Origin: Garcia nutans
Lineage: Eukaryota > Streptophyta > Magnoliopsida > Malpighiales > Euphorbiaceae
DNA: 64,000 bases
Direction of reading: 5' to 3'
NCBI GenBank assembly: GCA_947685225.1
Contig: CANTUV010000055.1
Span: 10,117,501-10,181,500 of the forward strand
Shown here: piece after piece, positions 46,302 to 58,594 of the stretch
Layout: each line of letters begins with the position of its first letter
Position numbering within the stretch: the first letter of the stretch is position 1
Program-made: the position numbers and the translations under genes
Notes under the pieces: generated by a model
The model's input: the letters and a program-made list of their open reading frames with translations, nothing else
The model's database searches: none
Told to the model about the DNA's origin: nothing

Positions 46302-46735
46302 AAATTTTACTATGAATTTGGTCTATATCCTCACTCATGAATAAGGTCAATAAAAAATCGTAATTTGAATTATAATATTTTTTAAAAATAATTTAAATTA
46401 GTTTTTTTTTTTTCAAATTACGGTTTCTAATTAGTCTGGTCCATAAGTGAGGATATGAACCAGGTTCATCTTAAAATTTTTCTATATAAGAAATTCTAAG
46501 ATGGACCTAGTCCATACCCCTACTCATATGGACCAGGCCAATAAAAAATATGATTTGAATTATAATATTTAAAAAATTAATTTAAATTAATTTTTTTAAT
46601 TATAATTTTTGATTGGTCTGATCTATGAGTGGAGACATGGATCAGATTTATCTTAGAATTTTTCTAAATGAGAAATTCTACTATGAATCTAGTCTATATC
46701 TCCACTCGTGGACCAATTTCATCTTAGAATTTTTT
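46302..46735. mobile_element. Tandem array of a palindromic MITE, 2.3 copies
   Basis: Copy 1 is 46302-46480, copy 2 about 46491-46662 and a short third about 46672-46735. Each full copy is a stem-loop: ACTATGAATTTGGTCTATAT...ATCGTAATTTGAA pairs with TTCAAATTACGGTTT...GATATGAACCAGGTTCATCT. Copies are separated by AGAAATTCTA-type words. No coding capacity. It directly follows the truncation point of LRK10L copy C. Confidence 0.7.
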
Positions 46736-46739
46736 TAGA

Positions 46740-47160
46740 TACATTATCTATTGAAAAATATTTTATATAAAATGATATAAAAAATAATGAAATATGTTAT
46801 TTTTTATATAAAATTATTTTAAATAATATAAATAGTTATAATTATATTTTAAAATAATAATTTATTGAAATAATTTTTAAAAAAATTATATTGATTTTTA
46901 TAATTAAATAAGATTTAATATTCGATTTATTTTTAATATATTATACATATTTTATTAGGAATGTTTTTATAGTATATAAATATAAAACATATTTTGTTAT
47001 GAATATTTTATAAGATAGAAATATGAAAATTTTTAGTATTATGTATATTTATAAATATATAATATTAATTTTTATATATGTATTAATTATATTAATATAT
47101 AAATTATTTATTTTACTTAAATTATTATAAAATATTATAAATTGCAATATAGTACAAGTA
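46740..47160. repeat. AT-rich dispersed inverted-repeat element, second locus
   Basis: Shares sequence with 25.53-25.93 kb: one part in the same orientation (ATACATTATCTATTGAA...TATATAAAATGATATAAAAA) and the other part in reverse. Likely a fragment of the same non-autonomous family. Confidence 0.45.
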
Positions 47161-47199
47161 ATTATACTATATATACTTGTTATAATTATTAGACTATAT

Positions 47200-48039
47200 T
47201 TTGTCCCTAAAATTATAAATGCTAATTATGTTTTAATTTTTAAATTATTGATAATATTGAGCGATTCAATATTTTAAAATGTCAATATTTTTTTACTACT
47301 AGTCTAAAAAAAGATCAATCTTGATTAAGTTTTACTCTTGAGATTAATTCAGTTTTAATTACATAAAAAGAATATGGACTGTGTTCATATTCATTTCTAT
47401 AATGAATGATAGTTAGATTTGAGTTTTCATTAGCCATTGTTTAATTTTGGTAATGCTGCAGTCATATCACCATCACATCAAATAATGGTCCTTCTTTCTT
47501 TCTGTATACATTTAGCTATTTTAATATTTGTGTGGCTCTTGACCCTTCAGTCAATGAAGATGATGAACAAGAAATTAATGAGTGAGGAATGACTTGTGTT
47601 GTTTCATTCATCATCTGCTTTTATCAATTTGAAAGAAGACTTTGATATCAATGCAAAAGACTTTTGAGGAGTTGTTTTATTGTTTGTATATGAATGGAAT
47701 TGTGTTTGAAGTTTCCTAAAACGACCTCGTATAAAGTTTTTTTTTAAAACAATCTATATATATAAAAGGACTAGTTATGTTGCATATCTTTAAGTGATAA
47801 TTTATGTTGAGTGATTTTGATCATAAGATAAAAGAATGATCCTTTTTTCAAGATACACAATATCTCTTCTTTTCCTACTAATAATCCACCAATATCAAGG
47901 TTGTTATGACAGACAAACTAAAATCAATTGCATCAGTTCTTCTTATGGTAACATCTATAACATTAGATACTCTTTCCGATTAAACACAGATTATATATTA
48001 ATTGTGGCCATCCATATAAAATACACCTATAAATCATAA
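47200..48039 (+). pseudogene. LRK10L copy D: promoter and truncated first exon
   Basis: Upstream DNA (47.2-47.83 kb) parallels copies C and E, with a TATATATAAAAGGACTAG box at about 47757. The ATG at 47836 opens 67 codons: signal peptide (ISLLFLLIIHQYQG), then CYDRQTKINCISSSYGNIYN and IRYSFRLNTD, after which a deletion shifts the frame and it ends at 48039. The conserved cysteine of the CGN motif is a tyrosine here (SYGN). Broken copy. A short secreted product is possible only if transcribed. Confidence 0.75.
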
Positions 48040-49884
48040 ATTAATAGGGGAAATAGATTAATTTGTCGTTACATACCCTTTCTGCCTTAATTCTTCAGCC
48101 GAGACCTTGAGGTGAAGGTGCTGAATCTAAATAACTGAAAAATGGATTGCTTTGTCATTGAGTTTTGTGACTTACATGAGAACAAAAAGAAAAAGGAAAC
48201 AAGCATTTACAGGATCAAGTGTGTGGCTGGTCTAAGCCCTTTGATAGTGTGACTGCATGATTGGAGTTGAGAGTTACGGAGTTAAGTGGGTTAAGAGAGC
48301 TATTGCTATTAGTTTCCTGTTTCAATGTTTGACTTTGACTCTAAATTACTAGCGTCTATTATAAGAGAATTTTTATTTTTACTAGCCCCATATTCTGAAT
48401 CTTTAGAATAATTTTTTGAAAATCTTATTTTTTATAAGAAATTATAATTTGTTATTTTGATATCTTATTTTGATTTATTATAATTCATTTTTTAAACATA
48501 AAAATATTAAAAAATTGTGACATGGATTATAATGTAACACCACTTTGGATTGTGATATGAATTCTGACAGTGAGATAAGTTTGAGATATGATGATAACCT
48601 TATGATTGATAATAATGGTGGAGCTTGGTCATTGCTCAATGCTACTTGCTAGTTAAGTATTGCCATTTGGCTATAATTATGATGAGGGACCCTATTTATT
48701 AAATGAGAGACAAATATTTAGGCTTGGAGAGCCAAAAAAAAATAAGATCAATTCTCTAGTTTGATGTGTAGAGTTGTTTATGTGGACTAATTCTCATTCT
48801 TTGTTGAATTGCATGTTTGGTTGTATGTTTGATATTATATATGTTGATGCTTGATATTGGAACGGTATATCATATTGATAACTATATAACATATTGAGTT
48901 GAATATTCACCTCTATTTAATAATTTTGAAAAAAAAAATATCCTTATAAATCATTTTATATAAATACATTTTAGTGTATCAGTGCATTTATAAATTTCGA
49001 CGGTGTATATATTTGTCCCATTTCATTTATATATCACATTTGACTTTTGTTTATAATTATACATATTTTGACTTTTTTTTTACAAATCATGCATTATTTT
49101 TTATTTTTATACTTTTTTATTTAAGAATAAATTTTACTATTTTTATATTCACAATATACATATAAATACATAAATATATATATAATATATATAAAATATA
49201 GATAACAAATATAGATAAATGTATAAAATATACACAATATATATATATATATAATATACTTAATATTTTTAATTTTTTTAAACTTATATATATAATTTTC
49301 ACACAATATACACAACAAATATATAATTATACATAATATTTACATAACATACACAAAAAATATATATAACATATATAATATATATGCAATACATATACAA
49401 TATATACATAATAAAATTAATATTTTTAATTTTATTTGTTTATGTGTGTAAATATAAACTTTAATTAAAAATAAATTTAACAATTTTTATTAAAATATTT
49501 TTATATTTTTATATTTTTTATATAAATTTTATAAGTATTATTTCTTATTTGAAATTAAATTAATTTTTTTTATAAAAAATATTATATATATTAAAAATAT
49601 AATTTAAAATATTAAATATTATTTTTATTGAAATATATTTATTTAATAGTAAAATTTTTAAAAAATAATAATTGAAGTAAATATTTTTTGAAATAAGAGA
49701 GTTGATACTTTTGTAAAAAAAAAATATTGTTTAAAATATTCTTTGAAAATATTTTAAAGAATTTGTAGTATTTTTGAAAATAATTTTTTTAAAGGTAATT
49801 TTAAACAAAGCATTTTTCACATGAAAAAGAAGTTATATCAAATTACTTAGAAAATAATTAAATTGGTCTGGTTATTATTTTGGA
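48040..49884. other. Intergenic, AT-rich
   Basis: 48.06-48.36 kb is less AT-biased but closed in all frames. 49.12-49.45 kb is TA-rich low-complexity (ATATACACAATATATATATA-type) and gives spurious frames on both strands. 49.45-49.85 kb is homopolymer-rich. Confidence 0.55.
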
Positions 49885-50036
49885 TTTATAAATATATTTT
49901 CCGTTATCGCAAAACCCTCTCCGCTATTAAACCCCAACTCTCGACTTCAAAGACCCCTTAGTTTCTTTCTCTTCGTCTACCAGCAAATCTCAAAGATCAA
50001 AGTGTCATAGTGATTTTACTCTCTCTCTCTAAGTAA
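49885..50036 (+). promoter_or_regulatory. Core promoter and leader of GEMIN2 copy 2
   Basis: TTTATAAATAT (49885-49895) is a good TATA box. It is followed by a CT-rich, less AT-biased leader (AACCCCAACTCTCGACTTC, then ACTCTCTCTCTCTAAGTAA) that runs directly into the ATG at 50037. Typical of plant housekeeping genes. Inferred by position; copy 1 lacks this region. Confidence 0.55.
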
Positions 50037-52717
50037 ATGATGGCTCAAGATATGGACTCTCATGCATGCGTTGGGTCCAAAAGGATGATTCCAGAGATTG
50101 AAGAAATTCTCTTTCCTCAACAACATGAACCCTCTAATTCTATGTCTTCGGTTTCCACTCAAGAGAGTTTAAACGAATCATCTTTCATTGATTTTTCTAC
50201 TAAAAAAGACCAAGAAACCATGCAAAACATTCTCTGTCCTACTTCCTCCAATAAGGTTAAGTCCTCTTTCACTGAATCTCATCAAAGTATTGAAGAGAAT
50301 CAAAGTGAAGAAAAGGTCATAGTAGAAAAAGGTCGTACTTAATGATTTAGTTTTTGGGTCTTCTGAATGTGAAGATGGCAGTGAAGAATTTAAAGGAGCT
50401 TTTCATGATGGAAGAAACAGAAACTCAAAGTTTGTTGGAAGCCAAAAAGAAGGTTGAAGTAATTGATGATACAGCATTGATTGAAGCAGTTCTGATTCCA
50501 AAAACTAGTAAAGCTGGTGTAAAGATTGCAGAGATGAACGGGAAGAAGAATGAGAAACAAGAAGCTAACAGAAAGAAGGCTAGGCAGCCATGAAGAAAGG
50601 GAAAAGATGGGAAAAATGTGTTGGAGACTAGTGACGAACAGAAGAAAATGGCTCAAGTTGGCGAAGTTACAAAAAAACTAAGCCAAGCAGGTGAAGCTCA
50701 AAATTTCTGTCAAAAGAATGGGGATCGACTAAGGAAGTACTCAAGGAAGGAGTTGGTGGCCCTGAGGTTTGTGAACATTTTAGAACAGCAAAAATTGTGG
50801 AGAAACATATACACTGGGCTTGGACACGCTGATGTAAAGGAGTATGATGGATTGACAAGATCAAGGTCGTAGTAGAACACTCCCTTGAATTGTGATTTTT
50901 TTCAGCACTTCGGAAGGAAGGAAAATATCCATAGGATTCCTGGTGAGTATTTCACTATTGAAGCCAAAATTTCGTGTTGTTTTGATGCATCTTTTCAACA
51001 AATTCAATTAGTGCTTGTTACTTTATGCTGTCTTTTGTGTAGAAGCCATCATGATATTATTAGAATGTATGAGATCGCACGTTCAGATGCAATGTCAAAA
51101 ACTTATTGAATGGATTGGATTATGGTTTGTCATGTTAAATAAATATGAATCATATGCTGCTCTTCTGTGATTGTGAACTCTGCTAAGCACATTGCTTGTT
51201 TCTGCTGCATTTTTAATTCAAACCTTACTGGTGTGAGTAAGAATAATGATAAAAAAGGAAATTAGATTATAAAAAAATACTGAATATATGAAAAACTCAT
51301 TGATGGATTGACACTCTTAACCTGATTTAAGATATAGGATATCCTTAAATTGTCATTCTTATAATAGGTTCTTGCTCAAGTCAATCTTGGTACAGTTTGC
51401 AAATAGTTGGGCATTTATTTACTTCTATATAAACATCCATTTGAGCTTGATGCTTGTGTGTTATGTCCTTATTTAATGAGCAGGTAGAGGATCTGCATGC
51501 ATATAAATGGTAATTTCATGCATAGGTAGGGGACTCTTGAAATTCTGCCCGACAACTTGGCTTTTTAGTTAGTTTGGTTTTACTAAATTATGTTTCTCCT
51601 CTTGTTCTGGTTTGGGCTCTCATTTTATGTTAGTTGATGGATAAAAGTGATGCAAACTTGTTTCTCTTATCATCCTGCTTTAGTTGTTGATATCAATTTA
51701 TCTATTCTGATGCTGCAACCAAAATATGTGTCAGGATGGCTGCTGAATTACGTTAACCCTAGCCTTTATATGCCTAAGTTTATAGGGATCAAAATTTCAT
51801 TTAGAAACATGACAAAATAAAATTTTAGAATGTTTTGGCAACAAGAAGGAGATCTAATTATTCTCTGAAGCTTTTGTTAATCTTGAAATTTATGTTCCTG
51901 ACAATTTTGATTAATTTATTTTCACCAACTTAGAGCTCCATCAATGATCCAAATATTCTCAACTTTGACAATGTCACTGACAGTGAATCAAGTGGTGAAA
52001 TATTCAGGAAAAAGTGAAAAAGTTACGGGGTGAGATCTTGAGGAAGCTTTTTGGTCTCATATTTCAAATGAACCTGTGTTGGTCTGCGCAATTAGGCTTT
52101 CAATTGTTGTTAGGAGGAGTTGCTAGTTGATCCAGAATGAAATTGGTATTGTAACTAAGCAGCAAAACAATGCCTTTAGTTTCATTATGATTTGGAAAAT
52201 TTTTGTGCTTCTAGTGGAAAATTTTTCTGGCATATGAAGCTGTGGAGAGCAGCGATGTTATGACCAATTTCTCTGCTATTGCTTTTGTATTCTAATGCAT
52301 TAAAGTATAAACTAAATCCATGTTCTTATTCACAAAGAAAAGAAAATTAAAAAAAAACTTGCATAACTGGTGAAGTTCTTCTGCTGTTTGTTTTCATGTG
52401 CAGAGCTGTTTAATAACGATCAGAATGCTATTTTCCTTTCTAAACATTGGCTTATATTTTAACAATTATAGCTGCAACTAAATGAATGAGAAGATGATTG
52501 AGTCTGCTGGATTAGCTACACTATTGAGATACTGTGAAGTGTTGTAGGATGATTACCAAAATAACGTTTTGGGATAGTAAAAAGGTTGTGAAATTCTGGG
52601 AAATCAAAGTTTTTGAAGGGGCATTTCTGGGGATAACAAAAAATAAGGTTTTGGGACTTCTCGTAGTGCTTGTTTTTGCTACTTTAAAAATGCTTTGTCA
52701 ATTGCCATCGCTAAGGT

Positions 52718-52718
<1 letters not shown>

Positions 52719-52760
<42 letters not shown>
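52719..52760. repeat. (CT)21 microsatellite
   Basis: Pure CT repeat in the first intron of GEMIN2 copy 2. Confidence 0.98.
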
Positions 52761-52763
<3 letters not shown>

Positions 52764-54681
52764 CTCTCCTTTACTATGGTGAAAATATATTAATAGAGTC
52801 AGACTGAAGTTTATAACAAAAGGATGATTGCCTGCACATAATTACAAAATATGCAATGCTTTTTTTTCCTGTAATCCCTTTAATTTTCCTTTTATCCTCC
52901 TCATTTTTGTCTCTCATCCTTCTTGCTGCGCTTCATAATGATCTTTTAACTTAAATGCTTGATGCTTGTGTTTTGTTTTTCTCATCTCCATTATTTGCTG
53001 GAAATAAGTGGTTGTTGATTTTTGGCCCTGGTTTGTCATTTCTGTCCTTTTCCTTTTCCCCTGAATTTTTCTTGCTCTAAATGTGTTTTCACTTTCCTCC
53101 CTTGGTATAATTTGCTTACTTTTTCCTACCTCCACCCTTTTGTTTATTCAATTTGCTTTTCTTTAGAAAATAAACCAGGATTTTTTTTTCATAAAGATGT
53201 AAAACATCCATTTGATTTATGAGGACTTTCTTTTATCCATCACTTCCCTTCTGGAGTCGGCTCTGATTTTGTCAATTTGATTGGTTGGTTTCTGTTGTGG
53301 ACAAGTTTGGCTGCAGCAAAGGGAAGATGGAGTCATTTGAATATTTTTATGCATTGAAGAATGGCCTAAAGCAATCTGCAAAATCCTTATGTGCAACATA
53401 TTGAGCTCATACCTCTTGAACTCTATAGTTGGGCAAATGATTGTTGTAATGTGTTGTTCATATTGGTATTGCATCCTTGTATATGGGAAGTTTTGGTGTT
53501 GATTAACGTAGTTTCAGTTTTTTGAAATGTGTTTTTTGTACAGTATGATCCATGATGTTTGAGTTGAGTTTATGATCCATGATATTTGAGGACCAATGAA
53601 ATGATGCTTCTGGGTTTACTTTCTACGTGTATGAAAATATATGCTATACTTGCTCAATGCTTCTGGCATATGTCGTTCTCTCTCTTTTACTCTGTCTTAT
53701 TCTGCCCTCTAGCAAAAATTTCTTTATTTATATAAAAACAAACAACACTTTGAGTTTTGTGATAAATTTCAGGGGAAGTATCTTCTGAAAATGGTGATAT
53801 TGAATTAGAAAACATGGAAAATGATGGGGTACAAAATTTGAGTTACTTGGATTCTGCTTTTAGTCAGAATGTTGGGATTGAAGATGCCAACACATCTTTC
53901 GAAGGCGAGTGCAATGAAAAATAGGACAGTGATGAAGATTATGCTAGCATCCAGAAACCTGCTTTTCATGTAGAAGGAGAACCAAATTTTGATTTTGGAC
54001 CTCCAGAGGATGGTTGGGAATATCTTAGGTGTGTCAGGTACCATTCTAAGTCCTTGCTTATTTTTCCCCCGTTTATGATACATCAGGGTTCTTTAGAATT
54101 ATTTCTTAAGGTTATCTTTTCATTTCACGAGTTGGTGATGTTCGCTATTCTTATGGTTCAGTACACAAGATATGTTGGAAGAATTTCCTAATTATGATGA
54201 CACATAAATTAGCTGTCTTGTAATTAAAGTGTGGTCATGTTTTGTTTTTTCTATTTTGGTTTCTGCAATTTATAATTTTTAGGAAGAATATGCAGGACAA
54301 AACAAGCTATTTAGGACTACCTTGTTGCAAAGGAAGCTTTGGTCAATGCTTTAGCCAGTATATTTTTCTCAAGTTTTTGAGTACTCTATTGCGAAACTAT
54401 AGTTCTATTAATTCAAACAAAAGAGGATTCCTTGATTCTCAATACATTTACAATTCTTAAAGGTGATGAGGTTAGTATGGAAAAGGTGCAACTTTTTTAG
54501 GGAGCAAAATATTTTTTATACCATGAGAATGCTTGTAGAGCCACAGATTAATTGTGAGTTCATCATCCCTTATGACTTACAACAATTATGCAATCCCAAG
54601 CAACCTACCTCTCCAATTAATGATAATAACATATCTTCTATTATAAAAAATAAAACATAAATGTATATTCTTAGTTCAGAC

Positions 54682-55325
54682 CATAGTTACCTAATTCGCT
54701 CAAACCCCCTTAGTACTGCATACTAGGACGCTTGTTCCAATTCACGGTACTTCAGCGGTCCCAAACGCGTTGGAACACGTTCCAGTATGCTAGAAGTGGA
54801 GTTCCTGTTTAAGTTACCCTCCCATGGCGAAGAAGAAGAAAAGAAGAACGAGAGAGGAGAAGAAGAGATGTTTTTCTTGTGATTTGTGAGTTACAGCTGT
54901 AAAAATAAATATTGCTAATAAATACAACTATGAACTTTCTCCCATTCCCATCAAATAATTAATTATTAGTTTGGCTTCTCTAAAATAAAATACAATTTAG
55001 CTATAATTATAATTAAAAAGAATATGAAGAGTTACATGATTATTGAGAAACTATTAAGAGTTTCACAAATTAGATTTATGAAATTTAATTTCTATTTTAT
55101 TTTTTATGTAAATTTTAATATAATAAACATTTTAAAATTCTTTTATGTATAAATTTCTATATACTAAAAGTTTAATGACTCGAATATAAATAATTCAAGT
55201 ACCGTGATCTAAATTGACGTACCAACTCAGTCTACTTTCAATGTACCACATTTTAAAATAAGTGGCGTATTATGTATCCGTACCCGTACCACAACCCAAG
55301 ATGTACCGTATTCCAGGTAACTATG
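54682..55325. mobile_element. hAT-type MITE with 8-bp target duplication
   Basis: The ends CATAGTTACCT (left) and CATAGTTACCTGG (right, reverse-complemented) are terminal inverted repeats, flanked by GTTCAGAC at 54674-54681 and 55326-55333. It is 644 bp and non-coding, with recurring GGTAC and CGTACC words near both ends. It lies in the intron between exons 2 and 3 of GEMIN2 copy 2. The perfect duplication supports a fairly recent insertion. Confidence 0.9.
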
Positions 55326-56816
55326 GTTCAGACTTGCAAGACTTTGCAAGTCTGCACTTTTTCTTTCAACTAACAATAATGCCATTTCTTTTGAAAAAAT
55401 AGGAACTTTCTTGCCTAATAAATTTTGATGTTCTGACCAGCAAAAAAAGAAAGATCTTATTAGCCTATTTCTTTGCAGAACCTAAAGTAAAGAAATTTGA
55501 TACATAAGATTAGGCCAAAAGTTAAAGTGGCCAAGCTTAAAAGAATTAAAGTTAACAAAGAACAAAGCATTTATATGCCCCAGATTCCTGAGATTGCTAA
55601 GTGCCCAGAAAATTTAATGCCACTAAAGTAGTGGGGGGATGCATTTCTTGCCGATTTTTTAGAGCTAAGGATGGTATGGTTCTGACCCTAATTTACTTTA
55701 TAATGTGCTTAACGACAAACTTGGTTTCTTTGCTTGAAATGAACTTGTGATATTCTTACTTGATAAGTGACATGACAAGCATGACAAAAGTCGACAGAGT
55801 GAACTTGATGACTTGTGATTTCATGAAAAATTGCTGCATCTTTTAAAAATGGGAAAATATGCATTTGCTAGATTATTGTGTTTGGGAGTGATGAGGGAAA
55901 TGATTTGCTGTTAAAAATAGATTGTTCTTTTCTTTTCCCAGAATCAAACTATTGAAAACCATATTTATATTTGAGAAGTCAGGAAAACTAAGGTTCGGTC
56001 AAAGCCCATAGTTGACCATCAAAGCAATAAAAAGAAATATTTCCCTGCTTTTCTTAAGAAATAAAAGAAATAGTAGTAGTAGGGAGGACGCTACATTGCC
56101 TTAAAATCATAATTTGTTTGTTCTATAGAATTAACTTTATTTTTCTTCTGTGTTTTCACTTTATCTCAGTTCTTGTCACTCAATGAGGGTTCCAGCAGTG
56201 AAATTTCCTGTAAACTGCAATCCATGGCGATCTTTTACAAGCAGAATACTTCCTCTGCCCAGCTTGCTGAAAGTATTGTTCTTGAAAATTTTAATAATCG
56301 CAGAACTGATGAAGTCCATTCCCATAAGCTGCATGAGGATTCCTGCCTGAATAACACCGTCAACCAGCCATCTGAGGCAAATGCTGAAGACAGTAAAATA
56401 TCAGGATGTTCTCAGAATACGCCTATAAGTTCTGTCACTGATTCTTCATGCAACTACCCTACATTGTCTGCAATTTGAGCAATGAATTCTGTTGCATGAG
56501 TGTCGATGTTGAGGAAATGCATAAGCTTGGCAGAAGCCATGAGCACACTCTCAAGAAATGACTGTATCTGGCTTTTTCCTTTATGCGCAGCAGTTGATAC
56601 TCCACTAGACGCTGACACTAGTGCTGCTTTTCGGAGCCTGCTCCGAAAGTGTGCTAGTATGCGAGCTGCCAAGTCTGAACTTGATGATGAAGTTATAATG
56701 CTTAATATTCTTGCCACGATGCAGTCTGAAACCTGAAGCTCACCTAACTAGTTTTTGTTTATTTCATATAGTTGCCCTGGGAAGTTGCTTAGTATTGAAA
56801 CTTTGGACGTAATGCA

Positions 56817-57006
56817 TGTTGGGATAACAAACCAAATCCCACGTTGGAAATATGAAGGAAGTTCACCTTACATATAAGTGTCCACTTGAACTCCATTAGT
56901 ATGAGGCATTTTGGGAGGTGTCCAAAAACAAATCCGTGCGGGCTCAAGCCCAAAGCGAACAATATCATACTAATATGGAGTTAAGGTGATGCTAGCAGGA
57001 CCTACA
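56817..57006 (+). repeat. TRIM 5' LTR
   Basis: 190 bp, with a TATA-like CATATAAG near 56873. Confidence 0.95.
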
Positions 57007-57008
57007 AT

Positions 57009-57020
57009 TGGTATCAGAGT
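57009..57020 (+). promoter_or_regulatory. TRIM primer-binding site
   Basis: TGGTATCAGAGT lies two bases after the 5' LTR and is complementary to the tRNA-iMet 3' end. Confidence 0.9.
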
Positions 57021-57216
57021 CCGATTCGGATAAGCTGAAAAGTGGACTATGTTGTGTGGGAGGCCCTCGGTATGACCTCGCGATTGGGGATCTGTCTGCT
57101 AATAGTGCCTTGTGTCGAAAGTCTTCTTGATTGGCGGAGGTCAGGCGGCGTGTCCCGTTGGATGATAATGGCGGTACAAAATATTTGAGTATGTGGTCTT
57201 GGTTCGAGGGGAGGAT

Positions 57217-57406
57217 TGTTGGGATAACAAACCAAATCCCACATTGAAAATATGAAGGAAGCTCACCTTATATATAAGTGTCCACTTGAACTCCATTAGT
57301 ATGAAGCCTTTTGGGAGGTGTCCAAAAACAAATCCGTGCGGGCTCAAGCCCAAAGCAGACAATATCATACTAATGTGGAGTTAAGGTGATGCTAGCAGGA
57401 TCAACA
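57217..57406 (+). repeat. TRIM 3' LTR
   Basis: 190 bp, the same length as the 5' LTR, preceded by the purine tract. Confidence 0.95.
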
Positions 57407-58495
57407 ATGCACTCACATTTCTCTTGATCATTTAGGTTGTTTGGCTTAATTTTTATTTGCATTTTTGCTCCGAACTAGAGTGGCTTTGGTCCTAAAAGTA
57501 ATTTTATTTTTTGCATTTTCTAGTCATTATTATTAATATTAATACTAATATTAATATTGTCATTGTTATTTGAATAATTCTGAGTGCTTATGATAAGCAT
57601 TTGCTAAGAATGTATGGGATAAATTTCACAGAAGATTTAAGTAGACAAAATCCCTTGAGATTTTTCATCATATATCTTTATTTTGGTTTTTTTTTTAAAT
57701 TAAATGTTTTAGTTTGATTTGTGGAATTCTATTATTTTGTCCATTCATTATAAAATTATAAATTTTATCGCTCTATTAATAATTTTTAAAACTGTACATG
57801 AAGCAAGCGAGGCGGTGTCACACTATAGAAATTTCCACAATCTTTATGAAGAAATTGAGCCATGCAGAATTTTGATATATATCTCTTTGCTAGCATGGAA
57901 CATGTAAGTTTTGAAGAAATAGTTCAAGAGAAGAAATAAAGGGATGATGGCATGAAATGAAGCTATTTATAACATGCTGGGATTGACTATGAAGTTTTTA
58001 CACCTATTATATGCGTGTTCATCATATTCATTTATATACTGAATTAATAAATACTGTTTAATTAATAATAATGGCCCTTCGACCATTATTGAAGAAGATG
58101 GATACTGAATTAATAAATACTGTTTAATTAATTTCTGTTTTTTTTAAGATATATTAGCTATTTTAATATTTGTGTGGCCCTCGACCCTTTAGTCATTGAA
58201 GAAGATGGATAAGAAATTAATGGGTGATGAATGACAATGACTTGTGTTGTTTCATTCATTATCTATTAAGCTTCCTTGCAGTTTCCCTTCAAGTAGACTT
58301 TAATTTCCATACAAAAAGACATGCATTTTTTTTTGTCTTGGCATGCTAATTTTCCAATCATCTGCTTTATCAATTTGAAAGAAGACTTTGAAATCAATGC
58401 AAAAGACTTTTGAGTTGTTGCTTTATCGTGTGTATATGAATGGAATTGTGTTAGAAGTTTCCTAAAACGACCTCGTTTAAAGTCTTTTTTAACAA

Positions 58496-58530
<35 letters not shown>

Positions 58531-58594
58531 ACTAGTTATTTGCATATCTTCAAGTGATAATTTATGTTAGTGATTTTGATCATAAGATAGAAGG
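57407..58594 (+). promoter_or_regulatory. Upstream region of LRK10L copy E
   Basis: From about 57.61 kb this parallels the upstream DNA of copies C, D and F. Close to the gene are TTGTGTTAGAAGTTTCCTAA, a (TA)14 run at 58500-58527 merging into TATATAAGGACTAG, then TTTGCATATCTTCAAGTG and the ATG at 58595. The TA run probably includes the TATA box. It contains a short internal duplication near 58040-58130 (ACTGAATTAATAAATACTGT twice). The frame at 57719 is chance. Confidence 0.55.
58500..58527. repeat. (TA)14 microsatellite at the LRK10L TATA position
   Basis: Longer than in copies C (about 46010) and D (about 47755), so this box has expanded in copy E. Confidence 0.9.

Larger units (their letters stand above)
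50037..56736 (+). pseudogene. GEMIN2: GEMIN2-like pseudogene, copy 2 (nearly full length)
   Basis: First exon 50037-50942: the N-terminus starts MMAQDMDSHACVGSKRMIPE. A deletion and shift near 50340-50395 break the frame; the exon ends VEQ/LEQQKLWRNIYTGLGHA-type sequence and donor CCTG|GTGAGT. Exon 2, 53773-54037 (acceptor TTTCAG|GG): EVSSENGDIE, then FGPPEDGWEYLRCVR, with a TAG at 53923. Exon 3, about 55509-55673: KVKVAKL, NKEQSIYMPQIPEIAKCPEN, with TAG for the tryptophan before GDAFLADFLELR. Exon 4, 56170-56736: QLAESIVLENFNN, CNYPTLSAI, stops at about 56476 and 56497, then STLSRNDCIWLFPLCAAVDT and SLLRKCASMRA. The last segment corresponds to the C-terminal Gemin2/SIP1 domain that contacts SMN and Sm proteins. 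The combined stops and shift rule out a normal product. Confidence 0.8.
56817..57406 (+). mobile_element. TRIM retrotransposon, complete, 590 bp
   Basis: Two 190-bp LTRs (56817-57006 and 57217-57406), each TGTTGGGATAACAAACC...CA, enclose 210 bp of non-coding DNA. The primer-binding site TGGTATCAGAGT (57009-57020) matches the 3' end of initiator methionine tRNA, and GAGGGGAGGA (57206-57215) is the polypurine tract. The 5-bp target duplication ATGCA flanks it (56812-56816 and 57407-57411). The LTRs differ at about 11 of 190 sites (near 6%), implying an old insertion. With no protein it must have been mobilised in trans. It sits 80 bp after the last GEMIN2-like exon. Confidence 0.97.

Noticed and set aside
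49117..49318. Two overlapping Ile/Tyr-rich frames on the minus strand.
   Set aside because: They come from TA-rich low-complexity DNA.
53805..54083. 92-aa minus-strand frame.
   Set aside because: It lies antisense to GEMIN2-like exon 2, whose plus-strand reading gives the conserved GPPEDGWEYLR motif.
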